DNA from: Sulfitobacter noctilucae | GTDB taxonomy: Bacteria > Pseudomonadota > Alphaproteobacteria > Rhodobacterales > Rhodobacteraceae | DNA length: 64,000 nucleotides | Assembly: GCF_000622365.1 (NCBI RefSeq) | Contig: NZ_JASC01000014.1 | Coordinates: 558,001-622,000, forward strand | Direction: 5' to 3' | In this document: positions 1 through 12,200 of the stretch, in pieces | How the letters are laid out: the number at the start of each line of letters is the position of its first letter | Numbering within the stretch: position 1 is the stretch's first letter | The notes under the pieces: generated by a model | What the model was told of the DNA's origin: nothing | The model's database searches: none | Seen by the model: the letters and a program-made list of their open reading frames with translations, nothing else | Translations under genes and position numbers: made by a program

Positions 1-1179
1 CGACAGCGAGTTCACCGCGCGGATCGACATCATCGGTCCCTCGAAGGTGGACATGCCGTAGAAGCCAAGGCTGAGGACAAACATCCGCAGGATCGGATCG
101 GTGCGCAACTTGTCCCAGGCGCCTTGCAGCGTCATCAGACCGTTGATCATACCTCCCCATGAGGGCATCCAGAGCACGATAGAGAACACCATGCCAAGGG
201 TCGCGGCCCAATCAGGCAGGGCGGTGTAGTGCAGATGGTGAGGACCAGCCCAGATATACAGGAAGATCAGCGCCCAGAAGTGGATGATCGACAGCTTGTA
301 GCTATAGACCGGGCGGCCAGCCTGCTTGGGCACGAAGTAGTACATCATGCCCAGAAAGCCTGCGGTCAGGAAGAAGCCCACGGCGTTGTGGCCGTACCAC
401 CATTGCGTCATGGCGTCCTGAACGCCCGAGAATACTTGCACGGACTTGCTGCCCCAAATGCTGACCGGGATCGACAGGTTGTTGACCAGATGCAACATCG
501 CGACGGTGACGATGAACGCCAGATAGAACCAGTTGGCGACATAGATATGGCGCTCTTTGCGCACCATGATGGTGCCCATAAAGACCACCAGATAGGTGAC
601 CCAGACAATGGTCAGCCAGATGTCGACGTACCATTCGGGCTCTGCATACTCTTTGGACTGTGTCGCACCCAGCAAATAGCCAGTAGCGGCCAAGACGATG
701 AACAACTGGTAGCCCCAGAAAACGAACCAATGCGCGTTACCGCCCCAAAGCCGTGCAGCGCTGGTGCGTTGAACAACATAAAAGGACGTCGCGATCAACG
801 CGTTGCCGCCAAACGCAAAAATCACCGCAGAGGTGTGCAGGGGACGTAGCCGACCAAAGTTCGTGAAGGGCTGACCCCAATCGAAGTTCAACTCCGGGAA
901 AGCCAGCTGAAACGCAATGAACGTGCCGACCAGAAAGCCGGCAATGCCCCAGAAAGCAGTCGCGATCACGCCTGCGCGGATCACCCCATCGGCATATCGC
1001 GAGGTATCGGCCAGCGGCTTGGGCTCATCCGTATGGCGCAGAACCCACAAGAACATCCCGCCCGAGATAATCATGATCAGCGCGGCATGCACCTGATAGG
1101 CCAGATCATGGGCCCAGCTTGATGCAATGGCCGACATCAGTGTGATGAGGCCTAAAATTATAAGTTTGACGTAGTCCAT
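1..1179 (-). CDS. ccoN: cbb3-type cytochrome c oxidase subunit I (CcoN), N-terminal part
   Basis: Catalytic heme-copper subunit of the high-affinity cbb3 terminal oxidase in the inner membrane, reducing O2 to water with electrons from c-type cytochromes. The frame is open from the ATG at 1179 to the left edge (393 codons), so the C-terminus lies outside the window. Many hydrophobic helices are visible. Active-site signatures are present: [11 protein letters not shown] holds a copper-ligand His, and [13 protein letters not shown] holds the paired copper-ligand His and the Tyr that is cross-linked in this family. A perfect FNR box lies 83 nt upstream of the start, so microaerobic induction by the adjacent fnrL product is likely. 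The rest of ccoNOQP should follow to the left. Family identity is very secure. Confidence 0.96.
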   Translation of the reverse strand, partial: MDYVKLIILGLITLMSAIASSWAHDLAYQVHAALIMIISGGMFLWVLRHTDEPKPLADTSRYADGVIRAGVIATAFWGIAGFLVGTFIAFQLAFPELNFDWGQPFTNFGRLRPLHTSAVIFAFGGNALIATSFYVVQRTSAARLWGGNAHWFVFWGYQLFIVLAATGYLLGATQSKEYAEPEWYVDIWLTIVWVTYLVVFMGTIMVRKERHIYVANWFYLAFIVTVAMLHLVNNLSIPVSIWGSKSVQVFSGVQDAMTQWWYGHNAVGFFLTAGFLGMMYYFVPKQAGRPVYSYKLSIIHFWALIFLYIWAGPHHLHYTALPDWAATLGMVFSIVLWMPSWGGMINGLMTLQGAWDKLRTDPILRMFVLSLGFYGMSTFEGPMMSIRAVNSLS

Positions 1180-1261
1180 ATGCGTCCCCTTGGTTTCGGA
1201 CGAGCAGCCAAAGGCGCTCCTGTTCGCAAGGGGGGTATGGAATGTGCCGGGATTGCGATCC

Positions 1262-1275
1262 TTGATCTACATCAA
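1262..1275. promoter_or_regulatory. FNR box upstream of ccoN
   Basis: TTGATCTACATCAA is a perfect 5-4-5 inverted repeat matching the FNR/FnrL consensus TTGAT-N4-ATCAA. It lies between the 3' end of fnrL and the start of ccoN, 83 nt before the ccoN ATG, a reasonable position for activation. That FnrL binds it is inferred. Confidence 0.85.
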
Positions 1276-1300
1276 GGATCCGCGAAAAAGTGCTTTGGTG

Positions 1301-2029
1301 TTAGCTAATGAATTCCGCATCATCACCGGTCGCAGCGTGCAGCCCGGCAAGGTCCAGCACCTCAAACTGACGGCGGTCACTAAAGGCGATCACGCCTTCT
1401 TTTTTCAGGCCATTGAACTGGCGGCTGACGGTTTCCAGTGTCAGGCCAAGGTAGTCGGCAATCTGTTCGCGTGTCATCGGCATGCTAAGCGGATGAAGTT
1501 TGCCGTCGATATGGCGGACCTGCGTGCGTCTTACCAACATCTGCACGAAGGTCGCGATCTTTTCGCGCGCGGTCTTGCGCCCCAAAAGCAACATCCAGTC
1601 CCGCGCAGCATCCAGTTCGTCCAGTGCCAGCTCCATCAAGCGCTGGGCAACATGGGGCGTGTTCTGGATCAGCTGCTCAAAGGGTTTGCGCTCAAAGCAG
1701 CACAGGGTAACTTCGGTCGTCGCGGTCACATCGAATTCGATCTGCTGGCGTCCGGGCCGCCCGATAAAGTCTGACGGCAGCAGCAGACCCACCATCTGGG
1801 TCCGGCCGTCTTCGAGCGTTTTGGACAAGGACGCAACGCCCTGCACAACCGACCCCACAAAAGCCAACTCATCACCCCGCCATAGGATTGTTTCCCCCGC
1901 GGCAAAGGTTTTGTAGGACTTCATATGCTCCAGCAACGTCAGTTCGTCGTCGTCGCAATGCGCGCAGACGGCGCGGTGACGGATCGGACATTGGCCGCAT
2001 TTCACGGCCGCTTTGAGCGGGAAGTTCAT
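1301..2029 (-). CDS. fnrL: Crp/Fnr-family oxygen-responsive regulator FnrL
   Basis: Cytoplasmic [4Fe-4S] oxygen sensor that activates microaerobic genes such as ccoNOQP. The ATG at 2029 gives 242 residues, usual for FnrL; longer in-frame extensions upstream look non-coding. The N-terminus has Cys11, Cys14, Cys22 and Cys25 in CGQCPIRHRAVCAHC, typical of oxygen-sensing Fnr proteins. A cyclic-nucleotide-type beta-barrel (about residues 30-140) is followed by a helix-turn-helix (about 180-215) with the recognition motif ETVSR, consistent with TTGAT half-site reading. Two consensus boxes in this window (1262 and 3106) flank it on the two sides. Confidence 0.94.
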   Translation of the reverse strand: MNFPLKAAVKCGQCPIRHRAVCAHCDDDELTLLEHMKSYKTFAAGETILWRGDELAFVGSVVQGVASLSKTLEDGRTQMVGLLLPSDFIGRPGRQQIEFDVTATTEVTLCCFERKPFEQLIQNTPHVAQRLMELALDELDAARDWMLLLGRKTAREKIATFVQMLVRRTQVRHIDGKLHPLSMPMTREQIADYLGLTLETVSRQFNGLKKEGVIAFSDRRQFEVLDLAGLHAATGDDAEFIS

Positions 2030-2198
2030 GGGCTGTTCTAGAATCCGGGTGTTCGCTAACACCTTTAAACACTGCCCAGCCCCGAATTTCCAGAGCTCCC
2101 TAATCTTCCACGACGTTTTGATGCTGCATTCCCACGGCCAAGCCAGCGCCTGCCGAAGCTTCCGGCAGACGCGAGAGGTCTTCACAGCGACCGGCCCG

Positions 2199-3038
2199 CT
2201 ACTTGCTGAAGAGCACCGGAAGCTTTTGATCGCGCAACAGCGCGTAGGTTGTTGCCCCGATAACAAAATCGTACGCTTTGGAGTGGCCGAAGGCCCCCGT
2301 CACAATCAGGTCAGCGCCTTTTTCAAGGGCGGTCGCAGTCAGGACGTCCGCAATGCTTTCGCCCAGCGGATCACGATACTCCAGCGTTGATTTCAACCCA
2401 TGGCGCGAGAACATCTCGACCATATCCACCGCATCTGAATCCCTGAATGCATCCTGCCGCCCCGCGCCGACCCGCAGCACGGTCAAGGCAGCGTTATCTG
2501 CCGCAATATCCAGCATGTCATGCGCTGCGCGTGCCGCTTCGCGCGTATCGCTCCAGCCCAGCAGGATGTTGTTGCCAATCTCCGGACCATCATAAGAGGG
2601 GGGCACGACAATCACCGGGCGCCCGCCTTCGCGGATCACTTGCGCTTGAGCATGGCGCTGGTCGAAACGGTCGGTGTTACGGTCCTCATGAGCCATGATC
2701 ACCAAATCGGCGGAACGTGCGCTTTCGACCATGCGTTCGGTCGCGGATTGTGCTTCGGCTTTGATCATTCTGAATTCGCTGACGAATTCCTCGGCTTGCG
2801 TGTGGGCGTTGAAGATCTTTTTGATCTCCTCGGATTCCTCACGCTGGCTTTCGTTGAACGACGCATAGGCGGGTTCCGGGATGTGCATCGCGATGCTGGG
2901 ATAGACCACCAGCGCCTCGATCGTGTGCAACCCGATCAGATGTGCACCATGCTTGCGCGCCAGTGGCACTGCAAATTTCATCAGCGTTTCGGCGTGGTCG
3001 GGGGTCGTGAGACAAACAAGGAGTGTCTTGGGAGCCAT
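2199..3038 (-). CDS. tandem-domain universal stress protein
   Basis: 279-residue cytoplasmic protein with two UspA domains (about 1-150 and 155-279). The first begins with the UspA beta-strand TLLVCLTTPDHAE. The second ends with a glycine-rich segment VTGAFGHSKAYDFVIGATT resembling the nucleotide-binding loop of ATP-binding Usp proteins. UspA proteins beside fnrL and ccoN are common in Rhodobacteraceae and are usually linked to low-oxygen or energy stress. A consensus FNR box is 68 nt upstream of the start, so FnrL control is likely. The exact role is unknown. Confidence 0.9.
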   Translation of the reverse strand: MAPKTLLVCLTTPDHAETLMKFAVPLARKHGAHLIGLHTIEALVVYPSIAMHIPEPAYASFNESQREESEEIKKIFNAHTQAEEFVSEFRMIKAEAQSATERMVESARSADLVIMAHEDRNTDRFDQRHAQAQVIREGGRPVIVVPPSYDGPEIGNNILLGWSDTREAARAAHDMLDIAADNAALTVLRVGAGRQDAFRDSDAVDMVEMFSRHGLKSTLEYRDPLGESIADVLTATALEKGADLIVTGAFGHSKAYDFVIGATTYALLRDQKLPVLFSK

Positions 3039-3105
3039 TGGAAACGTCCTTTCCTGCTGTTTACAGAGTATGGCGTCAGCCTACAGCAAAAGGGCGGATC
3101 GGGAA

Positions 3106-3119
3106 TTGATCTGGATCAA
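3106..3119. promoter_or_regulatory. FNR box upstream of the UspA gene
   Basis: TTGATCTGGATCAA is a perfect inverted repeat of FNR type. It lies 68 nt before the UspA start, in the 111-nt gap between that gene and the 3' end of the upstream flavoprotein gene. Function is inferred from the match and position. Confidence 0.82.
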
Positions 3120-3149
3120 TCCCCGAAGACCAATCGTTAGCGCCCCGCG

Positions 3150-5585
3150 TTAGGCCCGCATCCGGGCGAAGGAGGGATCATAGGGAGAAGGCGCAATCAC
3201 TGTGGCATCAACTAAATCACCATACATATCAATCTGATGTGGTGTGCCGACCCCAGACAGCGCGGGGTCCACCAAAGCATAGGCCAGGTTGATCCCGAGC
3301 CTGTGACCCCAATCGGCAGAGGTGACTGTGCCCACCACGGACCCATCGCGCATCAGCGATGCGCCGGGATGCGCGGGGGCATGCGTGGCTTCGACCTGCA
3401 AGGTGACCAGCTGTTTTGTAGGGCCGGCGGCCTGCCGTTTGGCTAGCGCGTCCTTGCCGATAAAATCACCCTTTTCCATCTTCACGAACCTGTCCAACCC
3501 CGTCTCGAACGGATCGAATTCGGTGATCAGATCGGCCTTCCAATGCAGGAACCCTTTTTCCATCCGCATCGATTCGACCGCACGCGCCCCGAACAACCGC
3601 AGGTCATGCGCCTTGCCTGCGTCCCGAAGCGCAAGATAGGCGGCATAAAGCGACGCATTGGGGACGTGGATCTCATAGGCCAGTTCACCCGAAAAGCTGA
3701 CGCCCATCACGATGGCAGGGGCAAAGCCGACGAAACATCCGCGCACCGAAAGCCAGGGAAAGGCGTCTTTGGACCAGTCACCGCGCGCACAGGCTGACAG
3801 CACATCGCGTGCCTTTGGCCCGGCCAGCACCAGAATGGTGTGATCGTTGGTCAGGCTGCGCAATTGGACGTCCTCGCTCGGGTCCAGATGGGCCGTCAGC
3901 CAATCCATGTCATGCGCTTCGGACGCGGCGGCGGAGCCGTACCAAACCCGCGCAGGTCCGCGATCAGAAGCGGGTAGATTGGCCACCGTTGCCTCACCTT
4001 TGATATAGCCGTGATGGTTCAGCAGATAACCCAACCCCACGCGGCCTTCGCGCTTGGTCACCGTGCCGCAGATCATACGGTCCAGAAAAGCATGCCGGTC
4101 CGCGCCGGTGATCTCGATCCGGTTAAAGCCGTTGACCTCGGCCAGTCCGACGTGTTCGGCGATATGGCGCACTTCAGCGCCCACCACATCAAAGGCTTCG
4201 TCGAAATCAAAGGTCAAGCTGGGATGAAAATCAGGCGAAGGCTTCATGTAATCGACGCGTTCCCAGCCGTTCACCACCGTGAATTCGGCACCCTCGGCGG
4301 CCATGACAGGGGTCAGCGGCGTGGTCTTGGCATTGCGCCCGGCGGGGCGATGTTCGTGCGGGAAATGAAAGCGGAATTCGTTTTGATAATCCTCGATCGC
4401 CTTGAGCGCGGTCAGTTCCACATTGGTATGTCCGGCAAAGCGGCGTGGGTCGATGACCCATGTGTCATACTGCGCCTCGCCGTGCACGATCTGTTGGGCC
4501 AGCAGCCAGCCATGCCCGCCGCCTTCACCCAGACCCGCCCGCAACCCGATGATGCAAAAGGCGTTGCGTTTGCCGGGGATGGGGCCGACCAAGGGCGCGC
4601 CGTCGATGGTATAAGTGATCGGGCCGTTGACCACCCGCTTGATCCCGACCTCCGTCAGCGCGGGCATCCGCTCGAACGCGCCTTCCAGCACATCCATCAC
4701 CCGATCTAGATCATCTGGGCAGAGGTCGTTGGAAAAGCCGCGGCTGATCCCGTCCATGCCCCATGTGCGGCAGTCCTGTTCATAAAACCCCACCAGCAGA
4801 CCATTCTTTTCCTGCCGAGAATAATAATCGCTGATCGGACAGCGCAGCAGGGGCATTCGGTGGCCCGCCTCAGCAATGGCGGGGATGTCTTCGGTCACGA
4901 AATACTGATGCTCCATTGAGGCGACAGGGTGATGCACCCCCATCATCGCGCCCACTTCGTTCACGCGGTAGCCGCCCGCGTTGACCACGATATCAGCGTC
5001 GATGCTGCCTTGGGTCGTCTCAACGGTCCAGGTGTCGTCGCTGTGCTGGGTCAATCCGGTGACAGCGGTGTTGCGATAGACTTCCGCGCCTGCCTTGCGT
5101 GCATGAAAAGCCAGCGCCTGACATAATTGTGCGGGATCAATGTCTCCGTCCTCGCCGTCCCACAGCCCACCCAGCAGATTGTCAGTCGAGATCAGCGGGT
5201 GCCGCCGTGCGCATTCTTGCGCGTCGATCACCTCGTATTCCACGCCCATGCCCCGAGCCATCGACGCGAAATGGCGGTAGCCCTGCATTTGTTCGGGCGT
5301 ATTTGCCAGCCGGATGCCGCCATCGCCGTGGTGATAGCCCACCGGATACTCGGGATCGTCGCGCAGCTTTTTGTAGAGCGCAATGGAATGGGATTTCAGA
5401 CCGACCATCGTCTGCGTCATGCCGAAATTCGTGACCTGTGCGGCCGAATGCCATGTGGTGCCCGATGTCAGCTCGTCCCGTTCGATCAGAACCACATCGC
5501 TCCAGCCCTCTTGCGTCAGGTGATAGAGCGTCGAGCAGCCTGCGATACCACCCCCGATGACAGCGACTTTGGTTCTGGTCTTCAT
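3150..5585 (-). CDS. dimethylglycine/sarcosine dehydrogenase-like FAD protein with GcvT domain
   Basis: 811-residue flavoprotein of the dimethylglycine/sarcosine dehydrogenase family, which oxidatively demethylates N-methyl glycines and passes the one-carbon unit to tetrahydrofolate. An N-terminal FAD Rossmann fold (VAVIGGGIAG, residues 8-17) is followed by TSGTTWHSA, whose His46 matches the covalent FAD attachment site of DMGDH. The DAO domain spans about 5-380, a linker domain follows, and a GcvT-like folate domain fills about 430-800. Substrate (dimethylglycine, sarcosine or a related amine) cannot be fixed from sequence. It is transcribed alone, divergently from icd. A complete soxBDAG set at 29-35 kb supports betaine and sarcosine use by this strain. 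Confidence 0.88.
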   Translation of the reverse strand: MKTRTKVAVIGGGIAGCSTLYHLTQEGWSDVVLIERDELTSGTTWHSAAQVTNFGMTQTMVGLKSHSIALYKKLRDDPEYPVGYHHGDGGIRLANTPEQMQGYRHFASMARGMGVEYEVIDAQECARRHPLISTDNLLGGLWDGEDGDIDPAQLCQALAFHARKAGAEVYRNTAVTGLTQHSDDTWTVETTQGSIDADIVVNAGGYRVNEVGAMMGVHHPVASMEHQYFVTEDIPAIAEAGHRMPLLRCPISDYYSRQEKNGLLVGFYEQDCRTWGMDGISRGFSNDLCPDDLDRVMDVLEGAFERMPALTEVGIKRVVNGPITYTIDGAPLVGPIPGKRNAFCIIGLRAGLGEGGGHGWLLAQQIVHGEAQYDTWVIDPRRFAGHTNVELTALKAIEDYQNEFRFHFPHEHRPAGRNAKTTPLTPVMAAEGAEFTVVNGWERVDYMKPSPDFHPSLTFDFDEAFDVVGAEVRHIAEHVGLAEVNGFNRIEITGADRHAFLDRMICGTVTKREGRVGLGYLLNHHGYIKGEATVANLPASDRGPARVWYGSAAASEAHDMDWLTAHLDPSEDVQLRSLTNDHTILVLAGPKARDVLSACARGDWSKDAFPWLSVRGCFVGFAPAIVMGVSFSGELAYEIHVPNASLYAAYLALRDAGKAHDLRLFGARAVESMRMEKGFLHWKADLITEFDPFETGLDRFVKMEKGDFIGKDALAKRQAAGPTKQLVTLQVEATHAPAHPGASLMRDGSVVGTVTSADWGHRLGINLAYALVDPALSGVGTPHQIDMYGDLVDATVIAPSPYDPSFARMRA

Positions 5586-5805
5586 AGCAGCCTCCCTAAG
5601 TGTGCCATATCTGTTTGGCGGTCAAAGACGGGTCAGGCAATAGACAAGGTGGAATATAGACGCGCGAGCACAGGCCCATGGTATGCCGCCTGTGCAGGAT
5701 GCGAGCAGACCGCCGCGCGGCTCGGCCAATATCTGCGATTGCAAAGTGGACTCTTGCGGCGCGAAAGGGTAGGCCGCAGCCAGGTAATTAGAGGTAAGAA
5801 ATCAC

Positions 5806-8034
<2,229 letters not shown>

Positions 8035-8433
8035 TCTGACCAAGCAGCGCCTTGCCTCTATAACAGGGGGGCTAGGTGCTGCTGACACTTGTCTGGGTTC
8101 TTCCTTTTCTCGTCGTCGAATAGGGGGCGGGCCACCTTTTTCAGCGTTCAGGGTTGATTTTATGAGGGGCTAGAGCATCGAAGCCTCTGGCTCGGTTCAG
8201 TGTTCGATCCCGCGCCTTGGTTTTGTTGTCAAAGGCGGCGGTTCTCGAATACAATGATTGTTTGATTGCCAACCGGTTACGCTAAAATGCGCTGCCACGG
8301 TTCCGCTTCTATGCAGACAACTTGGATCCGGTGAGTGCTGTCCGCAGCCGCACCTCTTATCCTCGCAAATGTAGTCTGCTGATCAACAAGAGATGGCGAA
8401 TGCGAAGGCGAAAGACACCGGCACCCTGAAAGT
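8035..8433. other. intergenic region at the left edge of the carboxylase locus
   Basis: About 400 nt with no gene I can support. A minus-strand open stretch at about 8148-8283 encodes roughly 45 residues (RNRLAIKQSLYSRTAAFDNK near its beginning) between two stops, without a start codon. It could be a decayed gene end but I cannot name it. A short ACAATGATTGT palindrome is at 8251-8261. No clear terminator hairpin for icd was found. Confidence 0.5.
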
Positions 8434-9198
8434 TCAACGAATTCCAGACGGTCGTTGCACTTCAAGATTCTGGAGGACACGATCACGAACGTCGTCAAGA
8501 CACTTCCGCATCTGTTCTTCAGCCGCCGAGACATTACCGGCACCGATTTCACGTACGATGCTTTCTATCTGGTGATAGGTTGCCACCCGTTCTTCGGGTG
8601 TGATGCCGATTTGCGGTACTTTCCAGATCGTGGTCCAGAACGTATTTTCGTTCAATTCACCCCAAATATCCAAAAGCAAAGAGTTTCCGCTTCCGACAAT
8701 CGTTGCAAAGACAAATCGAGTGACCTGAAAAGAGAAGGCGAGAGGTTCGGTCGTCGGGTCCTTTGCTATTTCAGCAATCTGGGCCACGCGTCTCTCCAGG
8801 CGTTTGAATGCCTCCGTCTCCTGCCTTTCGCAGTCTCTGCTTGCCATCGACGCGGCGGCCATCGCTGCAAGCGCATTCCGGACGTTGAAGAGATCCGAGA
8901 TCGTATGAAGGTTGACCTCGCGAACAAAGGCACCCCGGCGCGGTATGATCTCTATCAGGCGACGCTTTTCCAATATTCTTAAAGCTTCGCGCACGGGTCC
9001 GCGGCTGACGCCACATATTTCAGCCAGCCGTTCTTCGCCCAGCCTTTCACCCGCTGCGATACGGCCTTCAACGATCAACAATCCGCAATGGTCCGCGACC
9101 TGTTCTGCCGTGGTTAAAGGGCGGACAGACTGAATATGTTCAGGCAACTGAGAAGGATCTGACTGCATCTTTTCGTTCATCACTTCGTGCCGGAGCAT
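8434..9198 (-). CDS. GntR-family (FCD/FadR-type) transcriptional regulator
   Basis: 254-residue DNA-binding regulator. An N-terminal winged helix (about 30-95) carries the GntR signature LAEICGVSRGPVREALRIL. The C-terminal alpha-helical FCD effector domain (about 105-235) has the usual pattern of Asp, Arg and spaced His residues. FCD regulators commonly sense small carboxylic acids. It is the last gene in line with the carboxylase/ABC locus, 90 nt after the single-chain carboxylase, and probably controls it through the palindrome at 23490. The start is uncertain: ATGs at 9198, 9180 and 9168 are all possible and none has a strong ribosome site. Confidence 0.9.
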   Translation of the reverse strand: MLRHEVMNEKMQSDPSQLPEHIQSVRPLTTAEQVADHCGLLIVEGRIAAGERLGEERLAEICGVSRGPVREALRILEKRRLIEIIPRRGAFVREVNLHTISDLFNVRNALAAMAAASMASRDCERQETEAFKRLERRVAQIAEIAKDPTTEPLAFSFQVTRFVFATIVGSGNSLLLDIWGELNENTFWTTIWKVPQIGITPEERVATYHQIESIVREIGAGNVSAAEEQMRKCLDDVRDRVLQNLEVQRPSGIR

Positions 9199-9288
9199 AA
9201 TTGCTCGTTTCTGTTATAGGCAAGCGAGCCATTATATATCCCGTTTGTCAGGCCGTTAGAAAGTCCATCCACCCTAATTAAAGCGCAA

Positions 9289-12200
9289 TCACCAAGTATC
9301 AATAAATCCCCGTGATGTGGCCCGGGCGGGCACGGGTGCAGCATTACGTGCATTGGCGATCCAACGGCGCGTTTCGGCGGGGTCGATGACGGCATCAATC
9401 TCTGTCGCGGAGGCATATTTCACCGCCTTGCCGTCATCATAGAATTTGTTCAGAAGTTCTTCGAACAACGCTTGCTTGGCCGCCGGGTCGGTTTCGGCGT
9501 CGAGTTCTTTTCTGAACCCCAAACGCACGGCACCTTCAAGACCCATGCCGCCGAATTCTCCCGTTGGCCAAGAGGCGGTGACGGCCGGCGCGTGGAAACT
9601 ACCGCCCATCATGGCCATGGCCCCCAGTCCGTAGCCTTTGCGCATGACAATGCCGTAGATCGGCACGCTCAGCGCGGCACCTGTGACAAACATGCGCGAG
9701 ACATGACGGACCAGTCCGGTCTTTTCGGCTTCGGGTCCGACCATGAAACCAGGTGTGTCACATAGCGAGATCAGCGGCAGACGGTGCGCTTCGCAGAGCT
9801 GCATAAAGCGGGACGCCTTGTCTGCGGCAGTGGCATCCACCGCGCCGCCGAGATGCTTGGGATTGTTTGCAATAACGCCGTAGGGCTTTCCTTCAATCCG
9901 GATCAGCGCCGTCACCATGCCGGGTCCCCAGCCGCTGCGCAGCTCCATCACGCTGCCTTCATCCGCCAGACCGGCCAGAACCTCGCGCACGTCATAAACG
10001 CGCAGCCGGTTCTCCGGTACGGCCCGCCGCAGATGCCGCGGGTCGGGGGCGGTCCAATCCTTGAGAGGGCCTTGGAAGTAGGACAAATACTGTCGTGCAA
10101 CTGCGCAGGCGTCCTCTTCGTTTTCCACGCGAATATCGACGACGCCGTTGGCGCTCTGCACATCAATCGGGCCTATTTCTTCAGGGCTATAAACGCCCAG
10201 CCCGCCGCCTTCGATCATAGCGGGACCGGCCATGCCGATATTGCTGTTCTCGGTAGCGATGATCACATCACAGACCCCCAACAAGGCGGCATTGCCCGCA
10301 AAACAGCGGCCCGCTGCCACGCCGACAACCGGGACGCGTCCTGATAGGCGCGCCAGCGACCCGAAACTTGCACAATCAAGCCCTGCGATATTTGCGCGGT
10401 CGCTATCTCCCGGTCGGCCACCGCCGCCTTCTGCGAAGATCACCAAGGGCAGGTCATGCGCACCTGCCAGCTCAAAAATCCGGTCAAGTTTGCGGTGGTG
10501 ACGCTGGCCTTGGGTGCCCGCAAGAACGGTATAGTCCCCCAGTGCAAAGGCGCAGCGTGCGGCATCCTCGCCGAACAGGGCGCTGTTTAAACGGCCTGTA
10601 CCAGTCAGGATGCCGTCGCCTGTGGTATTGGCCTCCAGATCCTCGCGGGTGCGGCGGCTACTCTGGGCAGCGATGGCAAGCTCGCCGTATTCGTTAAAGC
10701 TGTCGGCATCGACCAGACTGTCGAGGTTCTCGCGCGCGGTGCGCTGTCCGCGGTCATGGCGTTTCTTGACTGCAGCAGGTCGGGCGGCATCGCGGCCTTT
10801 GGCCTGACGGTCAAACAGCTCTTGAAGATCGGGGCGGATGTAGTCGGGGTCGATCTCCTCATCCTGCGCGGCGACGACAGCTATGTTATCGCCCTCGCGG
10901 ATGGACATCAGCGGCATTGCTTCCTGAACCGTGTCTCCGACAGCGACAAGAAGTGCGCCCACTGTTCCTGAAAAAGGCGCGGCGATGACGTGTTCCATTT
11001 TCATGGCCTCCAGCACTGCCAATGTTTGTCCTTCTGCGACATCATCACGGGGCGCCACTTCAAAGGATACCACAGTTGCCTGCATGGGGGCGGCGATGGC
11101 CGTTTCGCCCTCGGGCAGTTCTGTTGCACTTTGCGCTTGCTGTGCGGCTGCCGCTGTATCGTTGCCGTAAAGGGCAGGGTGCATTCCCGCCGCTGCTTCG
11201 CCTAGTGCCGCTGCCTGGGTATCCATAAAGCGGGTGGAAACGCTATAGTCCTGCATATCGGGATGGGTCAGCAGTGCGCGTAACCAGGGTATATTCGTCT
11301 CCAGCCCGGAGATTCGGAACTCCGACAAAGCGCGGGCGGATTTGGCAAGAGCGGATGGAAAATCGGCGGCATGGCTGATGACCTTGACCAGCAGTGAATC
11401 GTAAGCGGCCGATGTGGTGTAGCCGGCGTAGGCGAAACCGTCCACGCGCAGGCCCGGACCGGCGGGAGGGTCATAGGCTGTAAGCGTTCCGCCGGAAGGC
11501 CGCACAGCGCCTTTTGCATCGACACGTTCCATGTTCACACGAGTTTGGATCGCGGTGCCGCGCGGTGTAGCAGACAGATCGAGATCGTCCAGTGACGCAC
11601 CACCTGCGATCCGCAACTGCAAAGCCACAAGGTCCAGGTCGAATACCTCTTCGGTGATCGTATGCTCTACCTGAATGCGCGGGTTAGCCTCGATAAAGAA
11701 AATCTCGCCGCTGTCCTGATCCAGCAGGAACTCGAATGTACCAAGGCTGCGGTAGTTGCCATCGCGCGCGAGCTTTTCGGCGTAGCCGTGCAGGGCGCTG
11801 CGCTGCGCGTCAGACAGGTTCGGCGCGGGGGAGATTTCGATCAGCTTCTGATGGCGACGCTGGAGCGTACAATCCCGCTCGCCCAGCGTCATCACCTGAC
11901 CGGTGCCGTCGCCGATGATCTGCACTTCGATGTGACGCGCACGCGGGATAAACCGTTCGACATAGACTGAAGGGTCACCAAAGGCGGCACCCGCTTCACG
12001 ACCTGCCGCAGCCACAGCTTCGGCAGTGGCGTTGCGGCTTTCTACCACGCGCATACCGCGCCCGCCGCCACCCGACACCGCTTTGACGATCATTGCAGCG
12101 CCCTGCGGCAAGGTCTCGAAAAAGGCTGCTGCCCCTTCGGTATCCACAGGTCCGGACGTGCCGGGCAAGGTCGGTACATCTGTCCGTTCGGCGAGGGCGC

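Noticed and set aside
229..849. 206-codon plus-strand frame opposite ccoN
   Set aside because: The minus strand here encodes conserved CcoN active-site motifs; the opposite frame has no family signature.
8251..8261. ACAATGATTGT palindrome downstream of icd
   Set aside because: Short, and not upstream of a gene in a useful position; expected by chance at this length.
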